Shown: one piece after another, positions 9,013-18,672 of the stretch
Layout of the letters: every line of letters begins with the position of its first letter
Position numbering within the stretch: position 1 is the first letter of the stretch
Assembly (NCBI GenBank): GCA_913055805.1
Contig: CAJXLF010000004.1
Location: 124,001-188,000, forward strand
DNA length: 64,000 nucleotides
Direction of reading: 5' to 3'
Origin: an uncultured Salinisphaerales bacterium
Lineage (GTDB): Bacteria; Pseudomonadota; Gammaproteobacteria; Nevskiales; CAJXLF01
Position numbers and translations under genes: made by a program
Notes under the pieces: model-generated
Told to the model about the DNA's origin: nothing
Databases searched by the model: none
Seen by the model: only the letters and a program-made list of their open reading frames with translations

Positions 9013-10914
9013 ATGTCTGAAAAGAAAAATCAGCCTCCGGCGGCACTGCAACTGCTTCTCGGCGGGCTCTTGAGCCTCACTACGGTGGTAGCGCCGGCCG
9101 ACGAGTATGACCTCACTGAACTCTCCATCGAAGACCTGGCCAATCTGGTCGTCACCTCGGTTTCCAAGAAAGAAGAAAGACAACAGAGTGCGGCGGCGGC
9201 GATCTATGTCCTGACAGGTGATGAAATACGCGCACATGGCGCAACCAACATCGCCGAAGCGCTGCGTCTGGTCCCGGGCCTGAGTGTGGCTCGCAGCGAT
9301 GCCCAGAACTGGGCCATCAGCGCACGCGGCTTCAATTCTGCCCTGGCCGACAAAATGGAAGTGGTCCTGGATGGCCGCAGCCTCTACACCCCCCTGTTTT
9401 CGGGCGTGTTCTGGGACGCCCAAAGCACCTTCATCGACGATATTGAACGCATAGAAGTTATTCGCGGCCCGGGCGCCGCCGTGTGGGGGGCGAATGCCGT
9501 CAACGGCGTTATCAACATCGTTACCCGCTCCGCAGCAGATACCCAAGGCAATATCATCAACCTGGGTCTCGGCGATGAAGTAAAGCGCCAGATGGCCGCC
9601 CGGCACGGTGGTCGCATAGGTGAGAGCGGACATTACCGGGTTTACGCCCAGGGCACTGACTACGACGACAGTCTGGACCTGAACGGCAACAGCCGTTCCG
9701 ACGCCTGGGATCTGGCCCAGGCCGGTTTCCGCAGTGACTGGCAGCTGGAAGGCGGCGATGGCCTGACCCTGCAGGGCGATATCTATGACGGCACCCTGGG
9801 TACAGTTAGTCGCGACGGCGAGATTTCCGGTTTCAACCTGCTGGGCCGCTGGCAACATCGGCTGGATAACCAGAGCCAGCTGAGCCTGCAATCCTACCTG
9901 GATCATTCCGAGAGACTATTTCCCGGCGAATTCGAGGAAGAACGCGATACCCTCGACGTTGAGCTGGTGCATAACTTCATGTTCGGCAGCCGGCATGAGT
10001 TCGTCTGGGGTGCGGGTTTCCGGCACTCGTCCGACCAGATAGACAGCCTTCCGGGTGGCAGCATCAGTTTCGCCCCCGACGGGGACACGCTGGAAACCGC
10101 GAGTCTATTTGTGCAGGACGAGTACCGGCTGAACGAACACACCCAGCTCACGATAGGCACCAAGATCGAGGAAAACGATTTCACCGGCACCGAAGTCCAG
10201 CCCACGCTGCGCATCGCCTGGTCACCCGACAACCAGCGCACCTGGTGGGGCAGCGTTTCCCGTGCGGTCAGAACGCCCAACCGGCTGGACCGCGACGTGA
10301 CGATACAGGGATTCACCGGCTCGGATGATTTTGAATCCGAAGTGGCCCTCAGTGTGGAGAGCGGTTACCGCTTCCCGCTGGCTACTGATGTGCGCGCCGA
10401 CATCACCGTATTCTTCACCGACTATAAAGATCTGCGCGCCATCAACAGCAGCGGCCTGCCGCCCTTCCCGGTCGATAATCTCGGCGAAGGCGAATCCTGG
10501 GGTGTGGAGGCTTCCGCGCTATGGATTCCGGGGCCGCGCAGCCGCTGGTTGTTTGCCTACCGTTATCTGGACCTGGAACTGGAATTCCCGGCCCAGGCGA
10601 TCAACGGCCAGTTGAATACCGATCCGAAGCACCAGGCCTTTGTGCGCGGCCATTATGAATTGAGCGACCGCCTGGATATTACCGGCATGCTGCGCTATTC
10701 CGACGAACTGCCGGAAGAAGCCGGCTCACTGGTTGGCGGTGGCGATCCCGTACCTTCCTATACGGAATTGAATCTTGGCCTGGTCTATCGGGTCAGTCCG
10801 CAACTGGAATGGTCGCTGCATGGCCGGGACCTGCTGCACGACAGTCATCGCGAATTCGGTAATACGGCGGAAATCGAACGCAGCGTGTTCACCCAGCTTA
10901 AATGGCGTTTTTAA
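9013..10914 (+). CDS. TonB-dependent outer-membrane receptor
   Basis: 633-residue receptor. A signal peptide (residues about 1-33) precedes a plug domain with VTSVSKKEERQQSAAAAIYVLTGDEI, RGFNSALADKMEVVLDGRSLY and VIRGPGAAVWGANAVNGVINIVT. A beta-barrel follows and ends with the outer-membrane signature FTQLKWRF. No siderophore- or vitamin-specific feature is visible, so the ligand is unknown. It is followed within 3 bp by a YfiR-like gene and then a histidine kinase, which suggests one operon and a sensory or signalling role rather than plain uptake. Confidence 0.92.
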   Translation: MSEKKNQPPAALQLLLGGLLSLTTVVAPADEYDLTELSIEDLANLVVTSVSKKEERQQSAAAAIYVLTGDEIRAHGATNIAEALRLVPGLSVARSDAQNWAISARGFNSALADKMEVVLDGRSLYTPLFSGVFWDAQSTFIDDIERIEVIRGPGAAVWGANAVNGVINIVTRSAADTQGNIINLGLGDEVKRQMAARHGGRIGESGHYRVYAQGTDYDDSLDLNGNSRSDAWDLAQAGFRSDWQLEGGDGLTLQGDIYDGTLGTVSRDGEISGFNLLGRWQHRLDNQSQLSLQSYLDHSERLFPGEFEEERDTLDVELVHNFMFGSRHEFVWGAGFRHSSDQIDSLPGGSISFAPDGDTLETASLFVQDEYRLNEHTQLTIGTKIEENDFTGTEVQPTLRIAWSPDNQRTWWGSVSRAVRTPNRLDRDVTIQGFTGSDDFESEVALSVESGYRFPLATDVRADITVFFTDYKDLRAINSSGLPPFPVDNLGEGESWGVEASALWIPGPRSRWLFAYRYLDLELEFPAQAINGQLNTDPKHQAFVRGHYELSDRLDITGMLRYSDELPEEAGSLVGGGDPVPSYTELNLGLVYRVSPQLEWSLHGRDLLHDSHREFGNTAEIERSVFTQLKWRF

Positions 10915-10917
10915 ATC

Positions 10918-11496
10918 ATGCGCCGGCCAAGCATCTTGACAGCCCGGCCCTTGCGCACAGTTCTGCGCCTGTTACTGGCTGGCTGGCTGCTGGGCGCCGG
11001 CACAACGCTATTGGCCGCCGGCCCGGCCACGGAAACCGAGGTCAAGGCCGCCTATCTTTATAACTTCGCCAAATTCATTCACTGGCCGGATAGCGCTTTC
11101 AGCGATGCGCAGTCACCCCTGCGTATCTGCGTAGCAGGCGACACGGAGCTGCTGGGCATTCTGCAGAAAATCCTGCAGGACAAACAGATTGATAATCGCG
11201 AAGTCCGGGCGCAGGCGCTCAATCGCCTGGATAACAGTATCGCCAGCTGTCAGATTCTGTATCACCTGTCCGCATCCGGTATCGATGCACGGTCCCTGCT
11301 GGCCCGAACCCGCCAGCTGCCGGTGGTCACGATCGGGGATAACGGGGAGTTTCTCGACCTCGGCGGCATGATCGCCTTTGTCATCGTCGACCAGCGCGTT
11401 CGCTTCGAACTGGATCTGGCTGCGATACGGCAGGCCGACATTCAGCTCAGTTCACGGCTTATGGGCGTCGCCTACAAGGTGCGGGAAGCGCCATGA
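10918..11496 (+). CDS. YfiR family periplasmic protein (DUF4154)
   Basis: 192-residue exported protein with a hydrophobic N-terminus (RTVLRLLLAGWLLGAGTTLLAA). The DUF4154/YfiR signature is KAAYLYNFAKFIHWP, followed by LRICVAGD and a C-terminal RLMGVAYKVRE. In Pseudomonas, YfiR is a periplasmic redox-sensitive repressor that binds the sensor domain of the diguanylate cyclase YfiN. Here no cyclase is adjacent; the next gene, overlapping by ATGA, is a histidine kinase. A partner role with that kinase is inferred. Two cysteines (RICVAG and IASCQIL) could carry a disulfide. Confidence 0.88.
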   Translation: MRRPSILTARPLRTVLRLLLAGWLLGAGTTLLAAGPATETEVKAAYLYNFAKFIHWPDSAFSDAQSPLRICVAGDTELLGILQKILQDKQIDNREVRAQALNRLDNSIASCQILYHLSASGIDARSLLARTRQLPVVTIGDNGEFLDLGGMIAFVIVDQRVRFELDLAAIRQADIQLSSRLMGVAYKVREAP

Positions 11497-13070
11497 AGTG
11501 GCTCGACTCCATTCACGATATGTCCTTCGGGCGCAAGCTGAGCCTGTCCATACTGGGCACCAGCGCCGCCGCGGTAGTCATCATCACCCTGCTTATCCTG
11601 ATTTTTACCCTGATTACCGAGCGCCGTGAAATCCAGGATGAACTGAAAGTGATGGCGCGCATGGTCGGGGACAACAGTTCTGCCGCCCTGGTGTTCGGTG
11701 ACCACCTCGCTGCCCGCGAAACCCTGTTTGCGCTCAAGGCCCGCGAAAGCGTGGAGATGGCCTGCCTCTATATCGTGGAAGGTGAACAGACCCGACTGTT
11801 CGCCGACTACTACCGCTTGAACCGCCAGTGTCCGGAGCAGGTGGAAACCTCGCCTTCCTATACCGGACTGGTTGTCACGGTGCCCATCGAATTGCGCGGC
11901 AATGTCATCGGATATCTGCAGCTGCAGGAAAACTACCAGGCGCTGTGGGATGTATCGCTGCTGTACACGCTGGCCATTTCCCTGTCCTTGCTGATCGCCC
12001 TGATTCTTGCCTGGGTACTGAGTATCCAGTTCAAGTCCTGGCTGTCCGCGCCGGTCATTGACCTCACGCAGACGGCGAACCGTATTGCCGAAACAGGTGA
12101 TTACTCTTTGCGTGTAACCGATTACGGCGATGATGAAGTGGGTCAGCTGATCCGGCGCTTCAATGAAATGCTGATGCGCATCGAGGCGCAGAACGACGAA
12201 TTGCTGGAGTCGCGCAATCATCTGGAGGAACGCGTTGCAGACCGTACTGCAAGAATTGCGCAGGCCATGCATCAACTGGAGGATGCGCAGAAGCAACTTA
12301 TCCAGACCGAGAAACTGGCTGCGCTGGGCAGCCTGGTGGCGGGCGTGGCGCATGAAATCAACACCCCGGTCGGAGTAGGCATGACCGCCAGTTCCTCGCT
12401 CAATGACCTGAGTCGGGATGTACAGGAAAAGCTGCAGGCCGGCACCCTGACAAAAGGCGCTTTCGAAGACTATCTGCGCGATGCCCTGGAAGCCTCCGAC
12501 ATTATTCTCAAGAACCTGGGCCGGGCCGCGGAACTGGTACGCAGCTTCAAACAGGTCGCCATCGACCAGTCCGGGCTGGAGCGCCGCAAGATAGGATTTG
12601 CAGACTACATTCAGAGCGTACTCACCAGCCTGCATCCGGCCCTGCGCAAGGGCGGACATGCGGTTGAAATCGATTGTGATGAAGAACTGTGCATTGACAC
12701 CTATCCCGGCGCCCTTTCACAGATACTGACCAACCTGGTTATGAACTCCATCACGCATGGCTATGATGAAGGCCAGCAAGGCCATATCCGCATCCGCGTG
12801 CTGCAGGAGGGCGCCGACATCCGCCTGATCTACCTGGATGACGGCAAGGGCATGTCGGCCGAGTACCTGGCGCATGCCTTCGAACCCTTCGTCACCAGCC
12901 GTCGTGGCCAGGGAGGTAGCGGGCTGGGTCTGCATATCGTGCATAACATCGTGACCCAGACACTGAACGGCCGCATCAGCCTGATCAGCACGCCGGGCAA
13001 AGGTGTGCGCTTTGAAATTCTCATGCCTGTCGAGCTTGTGGACACGGCCCGCAAGCAGATGCTGGGTTAG
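11493..13070 (+). CDS. Membrane histidine kinase with CHASE8-like sensor and HAMP
   Basis: 525-residue sensor kinase. Transmembrane segments lie at about residues 17-41 and 155-177. The periplasmic part between them (ARMVGDNSSAALVFGD, KARESVEMACLYIVEGE) resembles the CHASE8 domain of YfiN. A HAMP domain covers about 178-231, then a coiled coil, and the phosphoacceptor is His287 in VAGVAHEINTPVG. The ATPase boxes are intact: LVMNSITHGY, DDGKGM and GGSGLGLHIV. It overlaps the YfiR-like gene by 4 bp. No cognate response regulator lies in the same operon; the converging hybrid protein 13 bp downstream is the nearest candidate. Confidence 0.9.
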   Translation: MKWLDSIHDMSFGRKLSLSILGTSAAAVVIITLLILIFTLITERREIQDELKVMARMVGDNSSAALVFGDHLAARETLFALKARESVEMACLYIVEGEQTRLFADYYRLNRQCPEQVETSPSYTGLVVTVPIELRGNVIGYLQLQENYQALWDVSLLYTLAISLSLLIALILAWVLSIQFKSWLSAPVIDLTQTANRIAETGDYSLRVTDYGDDEVGQLIRRFNEMLMRIEAQNDELLESRNHLEERVADRTARIAQAMHQLEDAQKQLIQTEKLAALGSLVAGVAHEINTPVGVGMTASSSLNDLSRDVQEKLQAGTLTKGAFEDYLRDALEASDIILKNLGRAAELVRSFKQVAIDQSGLERRKIGFADYIQSVLTSLHPALRKGGHAVEIDCDEELCIDTYPGALSQILTNLVMNSITHGYDEGQQGHIRIRVLQEGADIRLIYLDDGKGMSAEYLAHAFEPFVTSRRGQGGSGLGLHIVHNIVTQTLNGRISLISTPGKGVRFEILMPVELVDTARKQMLG

Positions 13071-13083
13071 ACGTTAATCCGAT

Positions 13084-14319
13084 TCAGACGGAAACCTGGC
13101 TGGCAACTGGCAAGCGGACCGTAATTTCCGTGCCAAGGCCTGCTTCACTCTGCACCTCAATACTGCCGGCGTTGGCATCCACAATGCGCTTGCACAGATA
13201 CAGGCCAATCCCCGTGCTCGGCACGCCATTGATGACGGCCCGTGAATAGGGCTCGAACATCTTGGCCAGCTCACCGGGCTCGATACCCTGCCCCTGACAA
13301 AATATATGAATACACAGCGCGTCATCTTCATGAGCCGGGCAGGTTTCAATCCTGACCTGCGCTGTTTTCTGTTCAGGGTTGTTAAGGGCGACTTCTTCAA
13401 TAAGCGTGCTGAACAAAAGCAGCAGACTGTCGGCATCGCCCTGGATACTGCCCAGTTCATCCACTTCTGTTTGCAGTTCTACGGCTTCATGCTTTTTGTT
13501 CACGGCGGCCAGCACCTGGTCAAACAACGCGTTGAGTTGCACAGTCGAGATCGCCGTCTCCTGTGTTTCCAACTGATAACTCTGTCTGAGGCCATCGATC
13601 AGGTCGGATATACGGGCTGAATAACCGATCAGCTTGCCGGCCGCTTCTTCCACCTTGCTGCCGGGTTCCACCTGCAGCGCCCCGGTCAGCTTGTCCGTCC
13701 ACAGCCCGATCTTGCGCAGGGGTTCCTGCAGATCATGCGAGGCTGCCCGTGCAAAACTTTGCAGGCGGCGGTGCGCGGCCTGTAATTGCGCGTACTGCTG
13801 CAGAAGCTTGTTATCGGCTTCTTCGCGGCGCCGCATTTCGGAACTGAGCGCCAGCAGGTCGCGGTAGGAGGACAGCGACGTATAGAGCTGACTCATGAGT
13901 TTGTCCGAGGTCATCTCGGTCTTTTCGCGATAGCCGTTGATGTCGTACCGGGCGACCACGTCTATTTCCGGCGCACGGCCAGCCTGACCGGTGCGCACGA
14001 TAATTCTCACCAGCCGGTTATTCAGCTGGTTGCGGATATAGTCGATGACCTTGAGCCCGGCATCCTCGGTCTCCATAACCACATCGAGGAAGATCACCGC
14101 CAGATCGTGATGCTCACGCGCCAGGGCCCGGGCCTGCTCGCCGGTCAGCGCCCTGATAACCTCCACGGCCCGGCCTTCATAACGGAAATTACGCAAAGCC
14201 AGCTCGGTGACGCGATGCACTTCGTCATCATCATCGACCACCAGCAATTTCCACGGCTGCGCCTGGGGCGTTACCGGGGTAATGGGCAACTCATCCTCTG
14301 CAAGCCAGTCCAAGCGCAT
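13084..14319 (-). CDS. Receiver-histidine kinase hybrid with degenerate ATPase boxes
   Basis: 411-residue soluble protein. A receiver domain occupies about residues 22-150 (acidic VVDDDDEVH, phospho-acceptor Asp79 in FLDVVMETEDAG, Thr110, Lys133 in YREKTE); it resembles the receivers of DUF3369/HD-GYP regulators. A coiled coil and HisKA with His195 in ASHDLQEPLRK follow. The C-terminal ATPase has an intact G2 box (STGIGLYLCKRI), but the N box reads STLIEEVALNN, where two asparagines are expected, and G1 reads CQGQGI instead of DNGxGI. It may therefore be a weak or inactive kinase. It is convergent with the membrane kinase. Confidence 0.85.
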   Translation of the reverse strand: MRLDWLAEDELPITPVTPQAQPWKLLVVDDDDEVHRVTELALRNFRYEGRAVEVIRALTGEQARALAREHHDLAVIFLDVVMETEDAGLKVIDYIRNQLNNRLVRIIVRTGQAGRAPEIDVVARYDINGYREKTEMTSDKLMSQLYTSLSSYRDLLALSSEMRRREEADNKLLQQYAQLQAAHRRLQSFARAASHDLQEPLRKIGLWTDKLTGALQVEPGSKVEEAAGKLIGYSARISDLIDGLRQSYQLETQETAISTVQLNALFDQVLAAVNKKHEAVELQTEVDELGSIQGDADSLLLLFSTLIEEVALNNPEQKTAQVRIETCPAHEDDALCIHIFCQGQGIEPGELAKMFEPYSRAVINGVPSTGIGLYLCKRIVDANAGSIEVQSEAGLGTEITVRLPVASQVSV

Positions 14320-14388
14320 GTCATCCCGCCGTGTACCTGTATCTCATATCAGTACTTCGGCAGATTCGCGGAAAACTTGAGGATTATT

Positions 14389-15783
14389 TCAGGTGATGCG
14401 GCTGCGGGCGCGCGCGGCCGCCGCCCTGACCTGCTCTGGCGCCGTGCCGCCGATGTGATTGCGGGCCGCCAGTGAGCCTTCCAGGGTCAGCACTTCGAAC
14501 ACATCCTCGGCGATCACATCGCTGAATTGCTGCAGTTCACTCAGTTCCAGTTCGGCCAGATCCCGGCCCTGCTGCATGGCGAACTGCACGGAGCGGCCCA
14601 CCACGGCATGCGCATCACGAAACGGCACACCCTTGCGCACGAGATAGTCCGCCAGATCCGTGGCGGTGGAAAAACCCTGAGCAGCCGCCTTGCGGCAGGC
14701 CTCCCGCTTCACTTCGATATGCGGGATCATGGCCGCGAACAGGCTGACCGATGCCAGCACGGTATCGATGGCATCGAACAGCGGTTCCTTGTCTTCCTGG
14801 TTGTCGCGGTTATAGGCCAGCGGCTGACCCTTCATCAGGGTCAGCAAGGCGGTCAGATCGCCGTAGACCCGGCCGGTCTTGCCGCGCACCAGTTCCGGCA
14901 CGTCAGGATTTTTCTTCTGCGGCATGATCGACGAACCGGTACAGAACCGGTCCGGCAGATTCACAAAGCCGAACTGTGACGAGGCCCACAGGATAAGTTC
15001 CTCCGACCAGCGCGATAGATGCATCATGATCAGGCTGGCGGCGGCGGTAAATTCAATCGCGAAATCCCGGTCCGAAACCGAGTCCAGCGAATTCTCCGTC
15101 ACGCCGTCGAACCCCAGCTGTTCGGCCACGAATACCCGGTCGATGGGATAGGTGGTGCCGGCCAGTGCCGCCGCACCCAGTGGCAGTACATTGACCCGTT
15201 TGCGCACGTCGGCCAGCCGCGCCCGGTCACGCACAGTCATTTCAAACCAGGCCAGCATGTGGTGGCCAAAGGACACCGGCTGGGCTACCTGCAGATGCGT
15301 AAACCCGGGCATCACGCTGTCCACTTCCCGCTCGGCCAGATCCACCAGCGCCTGCTGGAGTTTTTTCAACTCGCCGTCGAGTACATCGATGGCCTCGCGC
15401 AGATACAGGCGCACGTCGGTCGCCACCTGGTCGTTGCGCGAGCGTCCGGTATGCAGCTTCTTGCCTGCTTCACCGATTCTGTCGGTGAGGCAGGCCTCGA
15501 TATTCATGTGCACGTCTTCCAGACGGGTGGACCAGTTGAAATGACCGCCCTCGATTTCCTGCTGAATGACATCCAGCCCCTCGACTATGGCCGTCACCTC
15601 GGTGTCGGACAGAACCCCGGCCCGGCCCAACATGCGCGCATGCGCCTTGGAACCGGCGATATCCTGCGCATACAGGCGCCGATCGAAACTGACCGATTCT
15701 GAGAAGGCCTCGACCAGGGCATCGGTGCCCTCGGAAAAGCGCCCGCCCCAGGGCTTGCCGTGAGGGTTGTCTGTATTGCTCAT
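14389..15783 (-). CDS. argH: Argininosuccinate lyase
   Basis: Cleaves argininosuccinate to arginine and fumarate, the last step of arginine synthesis. It has 464 residues, the normal length. Motifs include [30 protein letters not shown], the fumarase/aspartase superfamily signature [12 protein letters not shown] and [10 protein letters not shown]. The start is ATG 15783 (MSNTDNPHG); upstream in-frame sequence to 15852 is unlike the family. It is divergent from algZ, as in Pseudomonas. Its product, arginine, is also the substrate of SpeA encoded earlier in the window. Confidence 0.97.
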   Translation of the reverse strand: MSNTDNPHGKPWGGRFSEGTDALVEAFSESVSFDRRLYAQDIAGSKAHARMLGRAGVLSDTEVTAIVEGLDVIQQEIEGGHFNWSTRLEDVHMNIEACLTDRIGEAGKKLHTGRSRNDQVATDVRLYLREAIDVLDGELKKLQQALVDLAEREVDSVMPGFTHLQVAQPVSFGHHMLAWFEMTVRDRARLADVRKRVNVLPLGAAALAGTTYPIDRVFVAEQLGFDGVTENSLDSVSDRDFAIEFTAAASLIMMHLSRWSEELILWASSQFGFVNLPDRFCTGSSIMPQKKNPDVPELVRGKTGRVYGDLTALLTLMKGQPLAYNRDNQEDKEPLFDAIDTVLASVSLFAAMIPHIEVKREACRKAAAQGFSTATDLADYLVRKGVPFRDAHAVVGRSVQFAMQQGRDLAELELSELQQFSDVIAEDVFEVLTLEGSLAARNHIGGTAPEQVRAAAARARSRIT

Positions 15784-15916
15784 GACTCTACCGATATTGC
15801 AGTCGCCGTGACGGCATCGAAAACGGCGCACAGTATAGCGTGGAAGTAGCATTAGCCGGGCTATGCGATGCTGTTAACGCTTGACCGCAAAGCATTTTCG
15901 CGCCAAGACTTGCGCT

Positions 15917-16978
15917 ATGCAGCAGGGTTCAACAAAGCACTCAACAGCTCCCAGCGGCGCCGATTTCCTGCCGGATTTCTGCGCCGGCCCGAAGGTGTTC
16001 ACGGTGCTGTTCATTACCCAGCTGGTGGCGGTACTGCTGACGCTGGCAGTGGTGGATGCCGGCCCCGGCCTGTGGATGGACCTGTTCTGGCTGTCCCTGT
16101 ACCTGCAATGGATTGGCTTATGCAGCGCCATTGGCCTGTGCACCCTGCGCCGTTATCTGCATTCCATGCCGGGGGTGAGCGCGGCCTTTCTGGCCTATGG
16201 CCTGTTGCTGCTGATCACCGGCGTCATTTCCGAGATGACGTTTCAGCTCGGCGCCTATATGAATCTGCCCATCTTCTTTTCCACCGGCCATGCGGAGTTT
16301 CTGGTGCGCAGTATCGGCGTTTGCGCCGTGGTGAGTGGCCTGGCATTGCGTTATTTCTGGTTACAGCATCAGTGGCGGCGCGAGACGCTGGCCACCGGAC
16401 AGGCGCGTTATGAGTTGCTGCAGGCGCGTATCCGGCCGCATTTCCTGTTCAACTCGCTCAACAGCATTGCCGAACTGACGGCGAGTCACCCGGCTGACGC
16501 GGAAACGGCGGTGGAGGATCTGGCCGCCCTGTTCCGCGCCAACCTCAGCCAAGGCAATCAGCCGGTAACGCTGACAGAGGAACTATCCCTGTGCCGCGCC
16601 TATCTGCGCATGGAGAAGCTGCGGCTGGGTGAGCGCCTGCAAACCGACTGGGCTGTGGAGTCCGCCGCGGAAACGGCGCTGTTGCCGCCGCTGATCCTGC
16701 AGCCTTTGTTGGAAAATGCAGTACGGCACGGCATCGAATGCATGCCGGAGGGCGGCTGTATCCGTATTTCCGCCCGGCTCGCAGAAGACGAGCGTTTGCT
16801 TGTGGACATCCGCAATCCCGTAGGAGAGCTGCGTAATCCCGGCACCGGTGAAGCGTTACTGAATATCGAACAACGCCTGCACTGGTTGTATGCTGAAAAG
16901 GCCCGTCTCAGCACCCGGGTGGAAGGGGAACAGTTCCATGCCAGTCTTGCCCTGCCCTGCAGACCTCCCGAATCATGA
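15917..16978 (+). CDS. algZ: LytS/AlgZ-type sensor histidine kinase
   Basis: Membrane sensor kinase of about 353 residues. Four or more hydrophobic spans cover the first half; a His_kinase domain with phospho-accepting His in RIRPHFLFNSLNSI and the ATPase box PLLENAVRHGIE form the second half. Partner of AlgR by overlap (ATGA at 16975). In Pseudomonas, AlgZ/FimS-AlgR controls alginate and type IV pili; targets here are unknown. The start is uncertain: ATG 15917 has no clear ribosome site, and a TTG at 15881 gives 12 more residues. Confidence 0.9.
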   Translation: MQQGSTKHSTAPSGADFLPDFCAGPKVFTVLFITQLVAVLLTLAVVDAGPGLWMDLFWLSLYLQWIGLCSAIGLCTLRRYLHSMPGVSAAFLAYGLLLLITGVISEMTFQLGAYMNLPIFFSTGHAEFLVRSIGVCAVVSGLALRYFWLQHQWRRETLATGQARYELLQARIRPHFLFNSLNSIAELTASHPADAETAVEDLAALFRANLSQGNQPVTLTEELSLCRAYLRMEKLRLGERLQTDWAVESAAETALLPPLILQPLLENAVRHGIECMPEGGCIRISARLAEDERLLVDIRNPVGELRNPGTGEALLNIEQRLHWLYAEKARLSTRVEGEQFHASLALPCRPPES

Positions 16979-17700
16979 AGATCATACTGGCTGATGACGA
17001 ACCCCTGGCGCGCAGCCGCCTGCGCCGCCTGTTGGCCGAGATTCCCGAATGCCAGCTGGTGGCCGAGGCCACCAATGGTGAAGATCTGCTGACCGCGGTT
17101 CGCGAACAACAACCCGATATCGTCCTCATCGATATTCACATGCCGGGTATGGACGGCTTGCATGCCGCGCGCCGGCTGGGTGAACTCAAACCGGCGCCGG
17201 CCATCATTTTCACCACGGCCCACAGTGAGCATGCCTTGAGCGCCTTCGCCACCACCGCCAGTAGCTATCTGCTCAAACCCATCAACCGGGAGCAACTGCA
17301 AGCGGCCCTGCTCAAGGCGCGCACGCCCAGCAAAGCTCAACTGGGCCCGACAGCCACGCAAGGCGGTGAAGATGCATTTATCGAGGTGCGCGAGCGCGGC
17401 CGTCAGCTGCGTGTTCCCTTGTCTGCGGTGCTTTATTGCCAGGCGGAAGACAAATACACACGACTGGTCTGGGAGGGAGGTGAACACCTGATTGACGACT
17501 CCCTGCGTCAGCTGGAATCGCGCTTTCCCGAGGCGCTGTTGCGCGTGCATCGCAAAGTGCTGGTGGCCCCGCAGGCAATACGGGGCCTGGAAAAGCATAT
17601 GTCGGGGTTAAGGTTATTGCTGCGTGGCTGCACGCATCAGCCACCGGTCAGTCGGCGGCTGGCGCAGAACGTGCGCGAACTGCTCAAGTCGAGTCCCTGA
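16975..17700 (+). CDS. algR: LytTR response regulator AlgR
   Basis: 241-residue regulator. The receiver starts MKIILADDEPLARSRLRRLL, with the phosphorylated aspartate in VLIDIHMPGMDG and the conserved lysine in YLLKPINREQL. A LytTR DNA-binding domain covers about residues 130-235 (RVPLSAVLYCQAEDKYTRL, LLRVHRKVLVAPQAI). It overlaps algZ by 4 bp and is followed by hemC after 24 bp, the same order as in Pseudomonas. DNA targets cannot be predicted from this window. Confidence 0.94.
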   Translation: MKIILADDEPLARSRLRRLLAEIPECQLVAEATNGEDLLTAVREQQPDIVLIDIHMPGMDGLHAARRLGELKPAPAIIFTTAHSEHALSAFATTASSYLLKPINREQLQAALLKARTPSKAQLGPTATQGGEDAFIEVRERGRQLRVPLSAVLYCQAEDKYTRLVWEGGEHLIDDSLRQLESRFPEALLRVHRKVLVAPQAIRGLEKHMSGLRLLLRGCTHQPPVSRRLAQNVRELLKSSP

Positions 17701-17724
17701 TGGCTGGCGGCCTATAATGGCCGG

Positions 17725-18672
17725 ATGAATACTGAACTATCCCGAATTCGCATAGCCACCCGCGAAAGCAAACTGGCCCTGTGGCAGGCCGAACATGTGC
17801 AGGCGCAATTGCAGACATTGCATCCCGGCCTCGAGGTTGAACTGGTTCCCATGACAACCCGCGGTGATCAGCTGCTCGACAGCCCGTTATCGCGCATTGG
17901 CGGCAAGGGCCTGTTTCTCAAGGAACTGGAAACCGCCCTGCTCGACGGCCGTGCCGATATTGCCGTGCATTCCATGAAAGATGTTCCGGCGCAGATGCCC
18001 GCGGAATTTCAGTTGCCGGTGATCCTGGAACGCGGTGATCCCTTTGATGCCTTTGTCTCCAATGATTACGCCAGGCCCGAGGATCTGCCGGAAGGCGCGG
18101 TGGTGGGCACCGCCAGTATGCGGCGCCAATGCCAGTTGCTGGCGCGCTTTCCTTCCCTGCGCATTGAAAACCTGCGCGGCAATGTCCAGACCCGCCTGCG
18201 CAAACTCGACGACGGTCAATACGACGCCATTATCCTGGCCAGCGCCGGTCTTGAACGCCTGCAACTGGATGATCGCATTACCTATCGGCTGGCGGCAGAT
18301 GAAAGCCTGCCCGCCATAGGACAGGGCGCGATCGGCATCGAGTGCCGCGCGGAGGATGAAGCGGTTCTGCAATGCATTCAGCCACTGCATCACCATGAAA
18401 CCGGGCTCTGTCTGGCCGCCGAGCGCGCCGTTAATGCCCGCCTGGAGGGTTCCTGCCAGGTGCCGCTGGCCGGATATGCCGAACTCAGCGGCGAGCAGCT
18501 GTCCATCAAGGCCCTGTTGGGCAGCCCGGACGGAAAGCAGATACTGCGGGCGCAAAGCCGGGGCGAAGCTGATCAGGGCGCGCATCTGGGACTGGCGGTT
18601 GCCGAAGAGTTGTTGCGCAATGGCGGCGACCAAATCCTGGCCTCTCTGGCGCTGGATCACGCTGAATCATAA
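17725..18672 (+). CDS. hemC: Porphobilinogen deaminase
   Basis: Polymerises four porphobilinogens to hydroxymethylbilane in haem synthesis. It has 315 residues. Motifs: [28 protein letters not shown] with its active-site aspartate, [22 protein letters not shown] and the dipyrromethane-attachment cysteine in [15 protein letters not shown] 17725 lies seven bases after a TATAAT that could act as -10, so some transcripts may be leaderless. The stop shares one base with the hemD start (TAATG). Confidence 0.97.
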   Translation: MNTELSRIRIATRESKLALWQAEHVQAQLQTLHPGLEVELVPMTTRGDQLLDSPLSRIGGKGLFLKELETALLDGRADIAVHSMKDVPAQMPAEFQLPVILERGDPFDAFVSNDYARPEDLPEGAVVGTASMRRQCQLLARFPSLRIENLRGNVQTRLRKLDDGQYDAIILASAGLERLQLDDRITYRLAADESLPAIGQGAIGIECRAEDEAVLQCIQPLHHHETGLCLAAERAVNARLEGSCQVPLAGYAELSGEQLSIKALLGSPDGKQILRAQSRGEADQGAHLGLAVAEELLRNGGDQILASLALDHAES

